Assembly: GCA_037833965.1 (NCBI GenBank)
Contig: AP031354.1
Span: 19,260,001-19,324,000 of the forward strand
Reading direction: 5' to 3'
From: Marchantia polymorpha subsp. ruderalis
Taxonomy: Eukaryota; Streptophyta; Marchantiopsida; Marchantiales; Marchantiaceae
Length of the DNA: 64,000 bases
Of the stretch, positions 1-10,700 are shown one piece after another; within the stretch, counting starts at the first letter, position 1, and the number at the start of each line of letters is the position of its first letter. The position numbers and the translations under genes were made by a program. Below the pieces are notes generated by a model. That model had not been told where the DNA came from. It did no database searches and worked only from the letters and a program-made list of their open reading frames with translations.

Positions 1-61
1 GAGCAATGAGATATCCTAAAGGTTCTCCGTGTGTTTGGAAGAGAATAGTTTTCACTTTCAG

Positions 62-303
62 CTGAGGAATTTGAATTTTACATAAGGTTTACTGCTGTTC
101 CGAAGTCTTACCTGGATGGGCAAAATGTACTCTACATGAAAGTTCCCGAAACACGAAGTATAAAGAGTATTGAAGTACAGGCAGTGATCAGTCCCAATGA
201 TACCCTTCTTTCAAATAAGAAGATCAATGGAAGGAAAAACCTTTGCATTGGGAAATATACACTTTCTCTCAAAGTTACCCTAATGTATACTGAGATCGAC
301 TAG
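62..303 (+). CDS. possible last exon of an upstream gene (partial)
   Basis: After a pyrimidine-containing acceptor (CACTTTCAG, AG at 60-61) a frame stays open for 79 codons to TAG at 301-303. The predicted peptide is mixed in composition (EEFEFYIRFTAVPKSYLDG at its start) and ends in YTEID. I do not recognise a family. The exon would begin in mid-codon, so the rest of the gene would lie left of the window. It could be a chance open frame. Positions 304-562 are AT-rich and I see nothing in them before the retrotransposon target site. Confidence 0.25.
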
Positions 304-652
304 AGTTATGGTTATTTACACAAATTTGTAGATAACAAAATCAAACTTTCTTGGTATGTAGCATATAAACTGCCAAGGTTTTCAAATAAATGAATAAATA
401 CACACGGAGAGTGATAAACATATTTTTAGTCTAATTTAGATATAAATTTAAATATTTGATATAACAACTAGAAATTATGTGAGAGTCTATCATACTCTAG
501 AATATCATTCTCATTTAGCTAATGTTTGTTTGTCTTCTAATATCATAGGTTTTATAGAACATAGTAGTGTAACCATCTTTAGTTAGTTAGAACTAAAGTA
601 GAGGTTACTCTGAATATTGATGTAGATACTTTAGTGTGCACTAGTCATAGCT

Positions 653-823
653 GCCACGTCAGCGATCCGCGCACTTGGTAGGTACAGAGTGGATGTGTTA
701 GTTGACAGTGCCACGTCAGCAATCCGTGTGCTTGTAGGTAAGGATTGAGTGTGTTAGTTAGTGTGTTAGTTGGGTGCGCCACGTCAGCGATCCGTGTGCT
801 TGTTAGGGTTATCCGCCACGTCA
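653..823 (+). promoter_or_regulatory. four ACGT-core bZIP-type boxes in U3
   Basis: GCCACGTCA (complement TGACGTGGC) occurs at 653-661, 710-718, 778-786 and 815-823. The first three are followed by AGC(G/A)ATCCG(C/T)G. The ACGT core with TGAC flank is the known plant bZIP C/G-hybrid box. The same boxes recur in the 3' LTR and, mutated, in the old LTRs. That they drive stress- or hormone-responsive transcription is an inference. Confidence 0.6.
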
Positions 824-891
824 TCCATCCACTAGGAGTGGTATGGATGGTGGGGATTAGATCTTATCACCTTGTACTTGTTGGTGAGAGC

Positions 892-898
892 TATATAA
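892..898 (+). promoter_or_regulatory. TATA box of the LTR promoter
   Basis: TATATAA sits in GAGCTATATAAGGGAG, about 90 bp before the LTR end and after the U3 box cluster. It is conserved in the older LTR copies (for example in the 42798-43148 and 44197-44531 LTRs). The transcript start (start of R) would fall about 25-30 nt downstream. Confidence 0.75.
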
Positions 899-988
899 GG
901 GAGAGGAGAACCATTGTTGGTATCTCTCATCTTCAGAGTTTACGTTTCTATCTTCGAGTGAACTTCTCTCTAAACCCTAGTGTTACAA

Positions 989-1000
989 TGGTATCAGAGC
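989..1000 (+). other. primer-binding site (tRNA-iMet)
   Basis: TGGTATCAGAGC is the usual plant LTR-retrotransposon primer site, complementary to the 3' end of initiator tRNA-Met. It lies one base after the 5' LTR. A decayed version follows the old LTR at 44531. Confidence 0.95.
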
Positions 1001-1151
1001 GACCTTGCTCTTTCCTTGAGTGTGGATTACCCCTCATGGAATAGCAAGTGAGTGATGATGGAGTGTAGTCTTGAGAGTGTATAGAGGCTGGCAGAGGTCA
1101 TTCATCTGCATGTAGAGAGAGGTGGAAGGGGGACATTGTGTTTTTGCAGAT

Positions 1152-1370
1152 ATGGACGGGATTGACAGGAATCCAGTACCGCACTGGCCAATTCCTAACC
1201 TATTCGATATTCACCTTCGTTGCATGGAGAAACATCATTTTCGGATGTACCTTGTGGCTTGTTGGGGTGCAGATTTTATGACTAGAGTGATGGAGTCAAG
1301 AGTGCCACTGATTCTTCCAATAGTTACTTATGCAGAGACTTGGGATTGTACTATATACATTCTATACTGA
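1152..1370 (+). CDS. small leader ORF a, first of a tandem paralogous pair
   Basis: A 72-codon ORF from ATG 1152 in the retrotransposon leader, ahead of gag. Its product has no family I recognise. It aligns almost gap-free with the next ORF: both open MD..(N)R..PVP, and both share a block LV...G......V.ES..P...P near the C-terminus (8 identities in 25 residues, plus aromatic and hydrophobic matches). It overlaps an ATG at 1330 in another frame. It may be a small element protein or a relic of one. Whether it is translated is unknown. Confidence 0.35.
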   Translation: MDGIDRNPVPHWPIPNLFDIHLRCMEKHHFRMYLVACWGADFMTRVMESRVPLILPIVTYAETWDCTIYILY

Positions 1371-1377
1371 TTGTTTC

Positions 1378-1584
1378 ATGGATTTGAACCGCGAACCACC
1401 TGTCCCGGTTCGATTCAGCACTTATGTAGAGATTAGAACAGTATATAGACAGAAGAGGATATGGAGAGATTTTCTTGTGAGGAATTATGGAGAGGAGTAC
1501 TATAGAGCTGTGATAGAGTCACCTGCACCTTTTGTGACTCCTTTGTTGAGAGGTCACATAGTGATTATACTCACTTTGTATTAG
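1378..1584 (+). CDS. small leader ORF b, second of the tandem pair
   Basis: A 68-codon ORF from ATG 1378 (the same frame is open from ATG 1330), ending 17 nt before the gag start at 1602. It is similar in length and sequence to ORF a 226 bp upstream, including the LV...G......V.ES..P...P block, but lies in a different frame. The leader of the old copy near 44680-45105 aligns with this segment at DNA level, so the region is an inherited part of the family. Function unknown; it could act as upstream ORFs limiting gag translation. Confidence 0.35.
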   Translation: MDLNREPPVPVRFSTYVEIRTVYRQKRIWRDFLVRNYGEEYYRAVIESPAPFVTPLLRGHIVIILTLY

Positions 1585-1601
1585 AGGGAGTGTGAAAAAG
1601 C

Positions 1602-2760
1602 ATGGGAACATCAATTGATATGGGTGAGGTTCTCAATGCAATCATGGCGGAGATGAAGGAGTTGAGAAAAGCGATAGTAGATGGGCATACCAAGCAGCAA
1701 GCCATGGAAGATAAAATCTTTGCATTAGAGAGTGAGAAAGTAGAGAGAGAGAGAGTTGGAGAGATGGAAGTTGAACCTCAAGTTCAAGCTTCCCAAGTTC
1801 AGCCAGAACCAACTCCTATTGATGCAGCAGAGGCAAATAGGAGACGTCTTCAAGAGATTGAAGATCAAGCAAATCTTTTGCTTCGAATGGGAAAATCCTG
1901 TAAGGTGGAAGCTTACAAAGGGAGTAGAGCAATGGGAGTGTTAGAGGGATGGATTATGAGGATGAATATTCATTTATCCCATTTTATCTGATTATATTGC
2001 AGGAATGTTCATGAGATCTTATCTTACGGATAAGGCTCTCACATGGTACACAACATGGGAGAGAATGCTTTCAGAACGAGGTGCTACCATTTCGTGGAGT
2101 GGAATGCAGGAAGGACTTCTTCAAAATTTTCAAGCGGTGGATTCTCTTCAAACTGCAAGAATGAAGTTGTGGGATTTGAAGCAGAAAGGAGGTATTCATG
2201 AGTACATTGAAGAATTTCGTGATCTTCAAGTATCTATCATGGATATGAGTGGAGCTGAAGCCTTGGACGTGTTCAAACGAGGCTTGAAAGATCGAATTCG
2301 AAAGGAGGTGATGGTAAGCAATCCATCTACTGTGAATGAAGCAATCGCAATTGCTCAACGAATTTCAGGTGCTTTTGGTGTCACACACGGTGAGCCAGTG
2401 AGCAATTTTAGAGATCCATCTGGTCCAACACCGATGGAGTTGGGAAACCTTCGACGTAGAGAAGGTTTTGCACCAACAAGAGGACCACCACCAAGATTTG
2501 GAGGTGAGATTAGGCGACCAGGAGTTCCAAATTTGCAAGAAGGTTATGCAAATAATGGAATGGTTCAAGGAGGAGCTGGAGTTCGTGACAATCGCCAATG
2601 CTATGCATGTGGACGAATGGGTCACATAGCCAAGTTTTGTCGAGTTCGGCCGACACAACAAGGAGGACGGCCCATGCAGCGACGACCGTTCAACAATATG
2701 GAGGGGATAAAGTATGAAGAGGTGGAGGAAGCAGTTTCGGGAAACGAAGATCACCAGTAA
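1602..2760 (+). pseudogene. gag: retrotransposon gag, broken by a small deletion
   Basis: Gag forms the capsid-like particle that packages element RNA. The N-terminal part (ATG 1602) has a Glu/Lys-rich coiled-coil-like segment and stops at TGA 1989-1991. The rest (from about 2005, 251 codons) carries the retrotransposon gag core with W-rich start (ALTWYTTWE) and a CCHC zinc knuckle, CYACGRMGHIAKFC, at about 199-212. Both old copies (near 41521 and 46257) have five extra bases (catgt) at this point, so the break looks like a 5-nt deletion after about 1985. The C-terminal part ends at TAA 2758-2760, inside the frameshift stem. Confidence 0.9.
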
Positions 2761-2782
2761 TCTTGCCTCGCGGCCTTACTGG
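2739..2782 (+). promoter_or_regulatory. programmed -1 ribosomal frameshift signal, gag to pol
   Basis: The heptamer G GGA AAC lies at 2739-2745 in exact gag register (X XXY YYZ). It is followed by an 8-nt spacer and a hairpin: CCAGTAA (2754-2760) pairs with TTACTGG (2776-2782), with an inner GCC/GGC stem. The pol frame is -1 relative to gag and is open from 2718, so a slip here joins the two. The gag stop sits in the stem. Heptamers of this type are established retroviral frameshift sites. Use in this element is inferred. Confidence 0.8.
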
Positions 2783-5700
2783 TTCTACAAAGCGAAGAAA
2801 AGGCGAGGTTGGAAGAAAGCAATGGTTGGGAGCTCATGGAAGGAGTAAGAAGCAAGCTCAACTCATTGTCACTGATGGTTTCATGGAAGGACACAAGGTG
2901 AGAGTTTTAATTGATCCTGGAGCAACTGAGAATTTTCTATCAAGGAGTGTTGCTATGAAGTTAGGTTTGATGTTGATGAAGGACGTGAGTGAAGAAGTTG
3001 AATTGCCAAACGGGCAAACTGAAGTGATAGAAACACTACCACGGAGTGTAGAATTATCCATAGGTAGATACAAGGAGAGCATTGAATGGAGAGTAATTCG
3101 TTTAGCTCGGTATGATGTCATCCTTGGAATGCCATGGATGGAACAATATAATCCGAAGGTAGATTGGAGAAGAAAAGTGATTACAAGTAGCGGATGGAAG
3201 ATCTATGGAGATAGAATTAGATCTCAGAATAGGAATTTACCCCTCTTTGTGATGGGTACAGCATCCATTTCTAGAGATGATGTATGTTTCCTTGGACTTA
3301 TAAGAGATATTGGGTCCACGGACAAACCTTACATCCCGGAGTCCTTGAACGACATTTTTATGGAGTATAAAGATGTTTTTCCAGATGATCTACCTGCAGG
3401 ATTACCACCAAAGAGGCGAGTTGATCACAAGATTGAGGTGATACCTGGAAGTACACCAACTTGCAAAGCTCCATATCGTTTGGCTCCAAACGAATTGGAA
3501 GAATGCAAAGCTCAAGTGGAGGAGATGTTGAGCAAGGGATTCATTCAACCAAGTGTTTCACCTTATGGAGCTCCAGTACTCTTTGTGAAGAAGAAGGATG
3601 GATCCATGAGACTATGTATCGATTATCGCGGGTTGAATCAGCAAACGGTGAAAAACAAATATCCATTACCTCGTATGGATGATTTGTTTGATCAACTTCA
3701 AGGAGCGAAGTACTTCACCAAGCTAGATTTGAGAAGCGGCTACAATCAAATTCGAATTGCAGATGAAGATGTTCACAAGACAGCTTTTCGTACTAGGTAT
3801 GGACACTTTGAGTATCTGGTGATGCCTTTTGGTCTCACTAATGCACCAGCTACATTCATGGGATTGATGAACGATATCTTTCGCCCTTATCTAGATAAAT
3901 CTGTCATTGTTTTTCTAGATGATATATTGGTGTATAGCAAAACTTTGAGTGATCATAGAAGTCATTTACGAGAGGTACTTCAAGTTTTAAGAGACAATCA
4001 ATTGTATGCCAAAGCTTCAAAATGTGAATTTGGCAAGTCAGAAGTAGATTACTTGGGTCATAGAGTTACAGCTACAGGAATCCAAGTGATGAGTGAGAAG
4101 ATAGATGCCATTCAGAAATGGATAGCACCTGAGGATCAAACTCAATTGAAGAGTTTTCTAGGGCTCACTGGATTCTATCGTAGATTTGTGAAAGGTTTTG
4201 CTCGACTAGCTCAGGCCTTGACTTCCATGTTAGGGAAAGGTCAGAAGTGGAGATGGGGAACAGCTCAAGAGTTAGCTTTTCAAGCATTGAAAGATGCTTT
4301 GTTACACGCACCTATTCTCAAGTGGTATGATCCTAACCGTTCTATCAAGTTGGCCACTGACGCATCAGGTACAACAGTAGGTGGCATACTTCAACAAGAA
4401 TGGGAGGATGGGTGGCATCCAGTTGCTTTCTATTCTCGAAAGTTGGTGGCGGCGGAACAAAATTATCACACGACAGAACGGGAGGAGTTAGCTATCGTGT
4501 TGGCAACCAAACATTGGAAGCATTATCTGGGTGATAAGGAGTTTGTGGTGGAGACTGATCATAAACCCTTGGTTTATTTGGAAACTCAGAAGGATCTGTC
4601 CAAACGACAAATTCGATGGGCAGAGTGGCGTCAACGCTTCAACATGAAGATTGTGTACGTGGAGGGAAAGAAGCAACTTGCAGATGCTCTCACACGCATG
4701 CCTTGTTTGAATCATGTTGCAGAAGTGAAAATTCAGGCGGATTGGTGGAGCAAGATGTCACAAGCCACAAAGGAGGATGAAGAGATCACTCGAGCACTAC
4801 AAACTGGAAAGGCAGAGAAATCTCGAGGTTTGGCGTTTTACAATCAGCGTATATGGATTCCACAAGATCACGATTTGCGCACAATGATTTTGGCAGAAAG
4901 TCATGATACAGCCATTGCAGGTCATGTGGGAGTGGAGAAAACCGTGGAGAGTATACAACGAGTGTACTATTGGCCCAAAATACGTGAGGATGTGGAGTCT
5001 TACGTTCGAAGTTGTGTTGCTTGTCAACAAAACAAGGCAAGTAATCAAAAACCAGCGGGTTTATTACAACCTCTTCCTATTCCCGAACAGCGGTGGGAAC
5101 ATGTCACCATGGATCTTGTATGTGAGTTACCAAGGACTTCGTTAGGACATGATTCAGTGGTGGTTTTTGTGGACAAATTGAGCAAGATGATTCACATCAG
5201 GCCAACCACAAAAACAGTAACAGCTCCACAACTAGCTCAATTGTATCTAGATGCAGTTTTTGTGAATCATGGCTTAAGCAAAGTGTTAATCACGGATAGA
5301 GGTACTCACTTCACTAGTTTATTTTGGAAAACTTTGTTTAGTTTTTTCAAAACAAAACTAGCAATGTCAACGGCCTATCACCCTCAAACTGATGGACAAA
5401 CTGAGAGGGCAAATAGAACCATAGAGGATATGCTACGAGCATTCACATTAGAAGAGCAAGAAGAGTGGGACAACCTTTTGCCACTTGTGGAATTTGCATA
5501 TAACAATTCTGTTAATGCATCCACAAAAGTGTCTCCATTTTTTCTTATGTATGGAGCTCATCCGATAACTCCTTCAAGTTTGATGAGACTTCCGAAAGGA
5601 GAGGAGTTTTCGACCAAAGTTGCAGCAGTCAACGAATTCGTGGAGCATATTCACCGAGGACTACATCAGGCCAAGGAGAAGTTGGTGATAGCTCAAAATC

Positions 5701-6191
5701 GGCAAAAGCAGCATGCCGATGCTCATCGTAGAGAAGTGATTTTTGAGGTTGGAGATCATGTTTGGTTATCTACAACGAATTTGTCTCTTGTAGGAACACC
5801 AAAGTTAAACCCTAGGTACATTGGTCCATTTTTGGTTTTGAAGCGTGTTGGTGAAGTGTCATACAAGTTGGAACTTCCGTCACATATGAAAATACATCCA
5901 GTATTTCATGTGTCACGATTGCGAAAACATGTACCACGACCAAAACAATTCACCAATCAACCAGCACCACCTACTCTTCCAACCTTGATAGCAGATCATG
6001 AGGAGTTTGAGGTAGAAAAGATACTGAAGAAACGTATTCGAGGTCATAAATATCCCAAAGTAGAGTATTTGATTCAATGGAAAGGCTATCCATTGTATGA
6101 ATCAACTTGGGAACCAGCTAAAAATTTAGCAAATGCACCTTTGATAGTTCAGGAGTTTGAACGTATGTGCAACGAGGACGTTGCATCTTAA
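2763..6191 (+). CDS. pol: retrotransposon Pol polyprotein (PR-RT-RNase H-IN-chromodomain)
   Basis: An intact frame of about 1,142 codons, probably expressed by -1 frameshifting from gag; the coordinate given is the first codon after the gag stop. Protease: [10 protein letters not shown] with active Asp at about 51 (DPG rather than the commoner DSG). Reverse transcriptase: about 235-410, [10 protein letters not shown] and the catalytic FLDD at 384-387. RNase H: ATDASG at 531 and TDHKPLV at 598. Integrase: zinc finger H714/H721/C751/C754 and catalytic D784, D845 and E881 (D-x35-E). Chromodomain: about 1081-1135, ending YESTWEP. All catalytic residues are present. It copies element RNA into DNA and inserts it; the chromodomain usually targets heterochromatin. 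Confidence 0.95.
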   Translation: MPRGLTGSTKRRKGEVGRKQWLGAHGRSKKQAQLIVTDGFMEGHKVRVLIDPGATENFLSRSVAMKLGLMLMKDVSEEVELPNGQTEVIETLPRSVELSIGRYKESIEWRVIRLARYDVILGMPWMEQYNPKVDWRRKVITSSGWKIYGDRIRSQNRNLPLFVMGTASISRDDVCFLGLIRDIGSTDKPYIPESLNDIFMEYKDVFPDDLPAGLPPKRRVDHKIEVIPGSTPTCKAPYRLAPNELEECKAQVEEMLSKGFIQPSVSPYGAPVLFVKKKDGSMRLCIDYRGLNQQTVKNKYPLPRMDDLFDQLQGAKYFTKLDLRSGYNQIRIADEDVHKTAFRTRYGHFEYLVMPFGLTNAPATFMGLMNDIFRPYLDKSVIVFLDDILVYSKTLSDHRSHLREVLQVLRDNQLYAKASKCEFGKSEVDYLGHRVTATGIQVMSEKIDAIQKWIAPEDQTQLKSFLGLTGFYRRFVKGFARLAQALTSMLGKGQKWRWGTAQELAFQALKDALLHAPILKWYDPNRSIKLATDASGTTVGGILQQEWEDGWHPVAFYSRKLVAAEQNYHTTEREELAIVLATKHWKHYLGDKEFVVETDHKPLVYLETQKDLSKRQIRWAEWRQRFNMKIVYVEGKKQLADALTRMPCLNHVAEVKIQADWWSKMSQATKEDEEITRALQTGKAEKSRGLAFYNQRIWIPQDHDLRTMILAESHDTAIAGHVGVEKTVESIQRVYYWPKIREDVESYVRSCVACQQNKASNQKPAGLLQPLPIPEQRWEHVTMDLVCELPRTSLGHDSVVVFVDKLSKMIHIRPTTKTVTAPQLAQLYLDAVFVNHGLSKVLITDRGTHFTSLFWKTLFSFFKTKLAMSTAYHPQTDGQTERANRTIEDMLRAFTLEEQEEWDNLLPLVEFAYNNSVNASTKVSPFFLMYGAHPITPSSLMRLPKGEEFSTKVAAVNEFVEHIHRGLHQAKEKLVIAQNRQKQHADAHRREVIFEVGDHVWLSTTNLSLVGTPKLNPRYIGPFLVLKRVGEVSYKLELPSHMKIHPVFHVSRLRKHVPRPKQFTNQPAPPTLPTLIADHEEFEVEKILKKRIRGHKYPKVEYLIQWKGYPLYESTWEPAKNLANAPLIVQEFERMCNEDVAS

Positions 6192-6204
6192 AAGGAGGGA
6201 GGTT
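6189..6204 (+). other. polypurine tract
   Basis: TAAAAGGAGGGAGGTT runs straight into the 3' LTR. Such a purine run primes plus-strand DNA synthesis in LTR retrotransposons. Pol stops just upstream at 6189-6191. A decayed version (aaaaggaaagaggt) precedes the old LTR at 43746. Confidence 0.85.
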
Positions 6205-6624
6205 TGTAACCATCTTTAGTTAGTTAGAACTAAAGTAGAGGTTACTCTGAATATTGATGTAGATACTTTAGTGTGCACTAGTCATAGCTGCCACGTCAGC
6301 GATCCGCGCACTTGGTAGGTACAGAGTGGATGTGTTAGTTGACAGTGCCACGTCAGCAATCCGTGTGCTTGTAGGTAAGGATTGAGTGTGTTAGTTAGTG
6401 TGTTAGTTGGGTGCGCCACGTCAGCGATCCGTGTGCTTGTTAGGGTTATCCGCCACGTCATCCATCCACTAGGAGTGGTATGGATGGTGGGGATTAGATC
6501 TTATCACCTTGTACTTGTTGGTGAGAGCTATATAAGGGAGAGGAGAACCATTGTTGGTATCTCTCATCTTCAGAGTTTACGTTTCTATCTTCGAGTGAAC
6601 TTCTCTCTAAACCCTAGTGTTACA
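6205..6624 (+). repeat. 3' LTR
   Basis: 420-bp copy of the 5' LTR, with the same U3 boxes, TATA box and ends. The AGTAG target duplicate follows at 6625-6629. I found no substitution against the 5' copy by eye. Confidence 0.96.
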
Positions 6625-6629
6625 AGTAG

Positions 6630-7797
6630 CCATTGATATTATTTAGGAATATTTCAATTTCCGTCTTTTGTCTTTTATAATAATCATGGTAGAGGTTCTG
6701 ATTGACATATAAGAATGTGGAAACCTTAAACACGAGAAATATCATATGTTCAAATCTCTCTGAGCTCCAGAGGATTGCAGCAAGTGCAATATCCGAGGTA
6801 TCCTCTCTTTTAATGAGAAACCTGAAGTCAAAATTCAGATTGTTACACAACGGTTGCTGTCCGAGTAACTAACTATTCACCTTCCCCTCTCCGCGCTTGC
6901 GTGAAGAACCATCCAAGCTCAAAATCAACGCATTCTTTTGATTCGCAAAAAACATAAGTGGATCAATATAAATCAATAATCCGGTAGAGGTGACTCTACC
7001 CACATAAATCAAAATGTGTTCATAAACCCTAATTACTTGTGACTTACAGTTAGATTAGATTTTTAATAAATGCATCTGGAAGTAGAGTTGACGGGTGAAG
7101 ACGCATCAGCCTCCATCAGATGACGAAGTCTTCAATGATGAATGGTGAACTCACGACATATTCTTCGGGGACACGAGCAGATCAAGGTCCTAACTCCTTA
7201 AGTACAGTACGTGGCTAATCGGAATTTTTGCAAAGAGGGAAGTCAACACAGAGAGAACGGATGGACCTGCTTTGAGGTGCACTAATCACCAATTAGCGCT
7301 AATGACACTGAGGAAAGCACAGGAGTCAGGCCGGTCCTGGCGAAAGATGGAAGGGGATACGGCGGGAGCGGAGGGGCTGGTAACGAGACCAAGAAGAAGC
7401 CAAGGACCGACGAGAGACGTTGTGGTGCTTATGTTCGTCCGTTGGGCCCTCTCCATTCTTGAGACGCGCACTTCCGGGCGAAGCGGAGTGGAGCTCGAGT
7501 CGAAGTGGAGAGTGGAGGGGACGGGAGGGGAGCGGAGGCTCGAAGGCTGGGATATACTGCTAGCTCTCGGCGCGAGTGTTGGAATTTGTATGCGGGGCGA
7601 TTGGGAGTCATTTAGCGTTGAGTCGTGGCCACCTGGAGGAGGTGAGGGAGGCTAGGAATGGACTGATGGAGGATCACGGGTTCTAGTCATTCTGGTGTGT
7701 GGAATTGAAGTGGATGCCGACGCGGCATCGTTTTTTTTTCTAGCGAGGCCTTGCTGGAGATTTGAAGATCGGTAGAGACAGAGAGAGGCGCGAGGTC
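6630..7797 (+). other. intergenic DNA and CSTF2 upstream region
   Basis: 6630-7270 is AT-rich and shows no convincing gene. From about 7270 the sequence turns GC-rich and purine-rich up to the CSTF2 start codon, which suits a promoter and 5' UTR. Open frames on both strands here (for example 7272-7655) are low-complexity and unlike any protein I know. No clear TATA box was seen. Confidence 0.5.
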
Positions 7798-10700
7798 ATG
7801 AGCGGCCAGCAGCATCGCGCTTCGCGCTGCGTCTTTGGTGCGTAATCTCATGTCGTCGTTCGACGCCTGCATTGTGCATCGTCGTGTTTAGTCGTTCGGA
7901 TGCTTCTGATGTGTTATTTGAATTGTTCGAGTATTAGTTCAGCGTGTGCATACCGTCGGTCTGTCGTCCGACTGCATGATTTTGCTCGAAAAGTGAAGTG
8001 TCGCCCTCGTTTTTTCTGCGCCTCCCGCTTTTAGGACCTCTGGGCTAGATTTTAGGTCACACAAGCTCGTGCTAGCTATCTCTTGCTACTAGTCTAGTGA
8101 GTGTTGTCAACCTATGCGGGGATTGTGCGGGGAAAGCCTCCTCATTTTATGCAAAAGAATGCCCAGAGCCGGGTGTCTGTCCAACTTGTAAATCTAGCCA
8201 CAATGATGAACAGACGAAGATAACGAGAGAGAACTGAAATCAGTTACATCATAATCTCCTCGGAGAGCAGTTGAGAGAGCAAACGATGGGGGAGGAAGCA
8301 ATAGAAGGAGTGTGAAGCAGTGGTGGATTCCCTTGTGATGCGAAAGCTTTATTGATACGTTGTGCTCGTTTGTTACAGTGGGAAATATACCGTATGATGC
8401 AACAGAGGAGCAGCTTGTGCAAATCTGTGAAGAAGTTGGCCCTGTGGTGTCCTTCCGGTATACTCATTTTTAGCAACAAAAACTGAGTAAACAGGGTGTA
8501 GTAGCTTGAGCTTAAACAGCCATTGTCGTAGATTTTTCATTATGGTTGATCTTTTGAACTCCAACTCCAAATGTACACACACGCGTTTTCTGTCGAATGG
8601 AATCTTCTCTTGTCGCATGAAATGGGGTACGGAGTGAGCAGACTTCAGTGGTACTTGTGTTTATTTCTTGGTTGGCAAAATCTGTCCTACACATGCTCTT
8701 AGCAAGCACTGTGGATACATGCTCAAGTGGTGAATGCCTCTGCGCAACGAAGCAGACATACAAATAATCTTTTCGTTTTCTTGTATCCACTTTGACTACC
8801 GTGTCCATCTCAATCTCGAACGTGTACTGCTGGTAGGCCCATGCTATCTCCCCAAACAATGACAATCCTTATGTTAACTCGAAGGTGTCTACTCTGTGGG
8901 ATTCACTTTTGATACACACAATGTCGATTAACACAACTGCTTGTCTCTCTTTTACATCGTTGATGTTATTTGCTCATTTGTTTGAATTGCCCTGTAGGTA
9001 TACAAGGCTCAAAGTTGGGGTTATAGTCTTGTTCATCATAGTTGGCGTTCACGTGCCAAGCCTGATTCACAATCTCTTTGTCCTTTCAACTTGCCTGTCT
9101 TTGCGTTACCTAGATAATTAACTGTGTGGTTATCTCCTGTCTCGTATCTCTGTGTGTCTATACCGCCTGTCACTTCACTTGGCTGGTGTTAATCTGGCAT
9201 ATTGGGAATGATGGAAGAGACCTTTCTGTTAGCTCTCTTCTTTGGCGGAAATCTTCCAAATGTGTAGGCCCGATTCTTCTATTGTTGTGATCAAGTGGAT
9301 GTTCTTGAGAGCTCAAGTCCATGCAATGTACCACTTGCACTGGTGCCATTTTCTATCGTGTGAGACTTTAGTATCTGGGCCGGACCAAATTTTACTGAAG
9401 TGGTACACAATGCGCACAAGCTTCGTTGTTTGTATGAGACAATGAATCAATATTTCGCAGATTGTCTATCTCTTAGTGATTTCTTCGTTGCATGATGTAT
9501 ACCACTGGTCACCTTGCGCTGCCACTTTTCAGAAGCCTATCCAAATTGCATGGAGTACTTTGTCGTCCACTGATGTCGTACAATACATGGTCGTCCTAAA
9601 CTGATGTGATTGGTACATCTATCATAACGCTATGAAAAATGAACTTATGATTCAAGTGTACATTGCTCTGAAAGTATCACTCCTCCCTGAGTCAAAATAT
9701 GGAGCTCCAATTTGAGTCACTGTCTGATGGAAGGGCACTGTTTTTTCCAGACTGGTAGTGGACAGAGATACTGGAAAGCCTAAGGGCTATGGGTTTTGCG
9801 AGTTCAGAGATGAGGAGACCGCTTTAAGTGCTCGACGTAATTTACAGGGTTATGAGATAAATGGCCGGCAGCTCCGGGTTGACTTTGCCGAGAATGAGAA
9901 AGGGGGAGGGGGTGTAGATCGAAGTCGGGATCAGGTATTTACTTCGAATTACATGGTTGTTGCATTCTCCAGAGTCTATCTTCTGTAATTAATTGTCGAG
10001 GAGTGATTTTGAGAAAGTAGGGAAGCTCCTGAGTATCAATTTGTCCAGGAGGTGAATGGGAACAATTATGTTCCGTACTCATTAGTCCACAATTCGGATC
10101 ATGATCTTGCAGCAGGGACGTGGTGGACCAGGATTTCAGCAAGCTGCTTCTAACGTTGGTCAGTACCGTTACTTTTAAACCTTACGGTCGTAGGGAGCAA
10201 CAACCATGTGAATGTAGGGTTTCACGCTGATCTGGTGTCACGTTTTGCGGTTTTGGAGTTGAGGCAGCTATAGTAAGAGAAATAAGGCGCCTCTGTGAAT
10301 CTGGCTGAATTGGTCATTCGTCTCGTGGCAGATGTGCTCAAGCACGGGAGTGTTGGAGCTCCTCAGCCTTTCGTCAGTGCCGGAGCGCCTGGTACTTCAG
10401 AGCAGCCCATCGGCCGGGCAGCAGCATCGCAAGCTGCATTAATGATGGCAGGGGCTCTGGGTGGTGCACAACAACTTCCCAACATGATGGTTCCGGCTCA
10501 AGGGCCGCTACAAACAATGAGCGCACCTCCCGCCCTTGTCCCTGGAAATGGAGGAACAGTCGCAGGAACAGATGCACTTACCAATCATCTGGCTGGCATG
10601 TCCAAGCACCAACTCTATGAAATAATGTCTCAGATGAAGGTTCGTTGTTACAAACTGGCCCTTGATCATACACCAGTCTTAGCTGTTTTTGGGGTGAAAG

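Larger units (their letters stand above)
568..987 (+). repeat. 5' LTR
   Basis: 420-bp long terminal repeat (TG...CA) that matches 6205-6624 in length and, as far as I can read, in sequence. U3 holds four GCCACGTCA boxes and a TATA box at 892-898. R/U5 ends in the CTAAACCCTAGTGTTACA stretch. The primer-binding site starts 1 nt after the LTR. Confidence 0.96.
568..6624 (+). mobile_element. complete Ty3/gypsy chromovirus LTR retrotransposon
   Basis: A full-length element of 6,057 bp. Both LTRs are 420 bp, begin TGTAAC and end GTTACA. The 5-bp direct repeat AGTAG flanks it (563-567 and 6625-6629), as expected for a target-site duplication. Internal order: tRNA-iMet primer site, leader, gag, pol (protease, RT, RNase H, integrase, chromodomain), polypurine tract. 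The integrase-before-3'-end order and the C-terminal chromodomain place it in the chromovirus branch of Ty3/gypsy. I see no difference between the LTRs, so insertion should be recent, yet gag carries a frameshift. Decayed relatives lie at 41345-47106. Confidence 0.97.

Noticed and set aside
745..1044. 99-codon frame in the 5' LTR, repeated in the 3' LTR
   Set aside because: It is the LTR promoter region read through; it lacks an ATG at the start given and crosses the TATA box and primer site.
8512..8865. Minus-strand frames inside CSTF2 intron 2
   Set aside because: No recognisable domain; lies wholly within an intron bounded by good splice sites.
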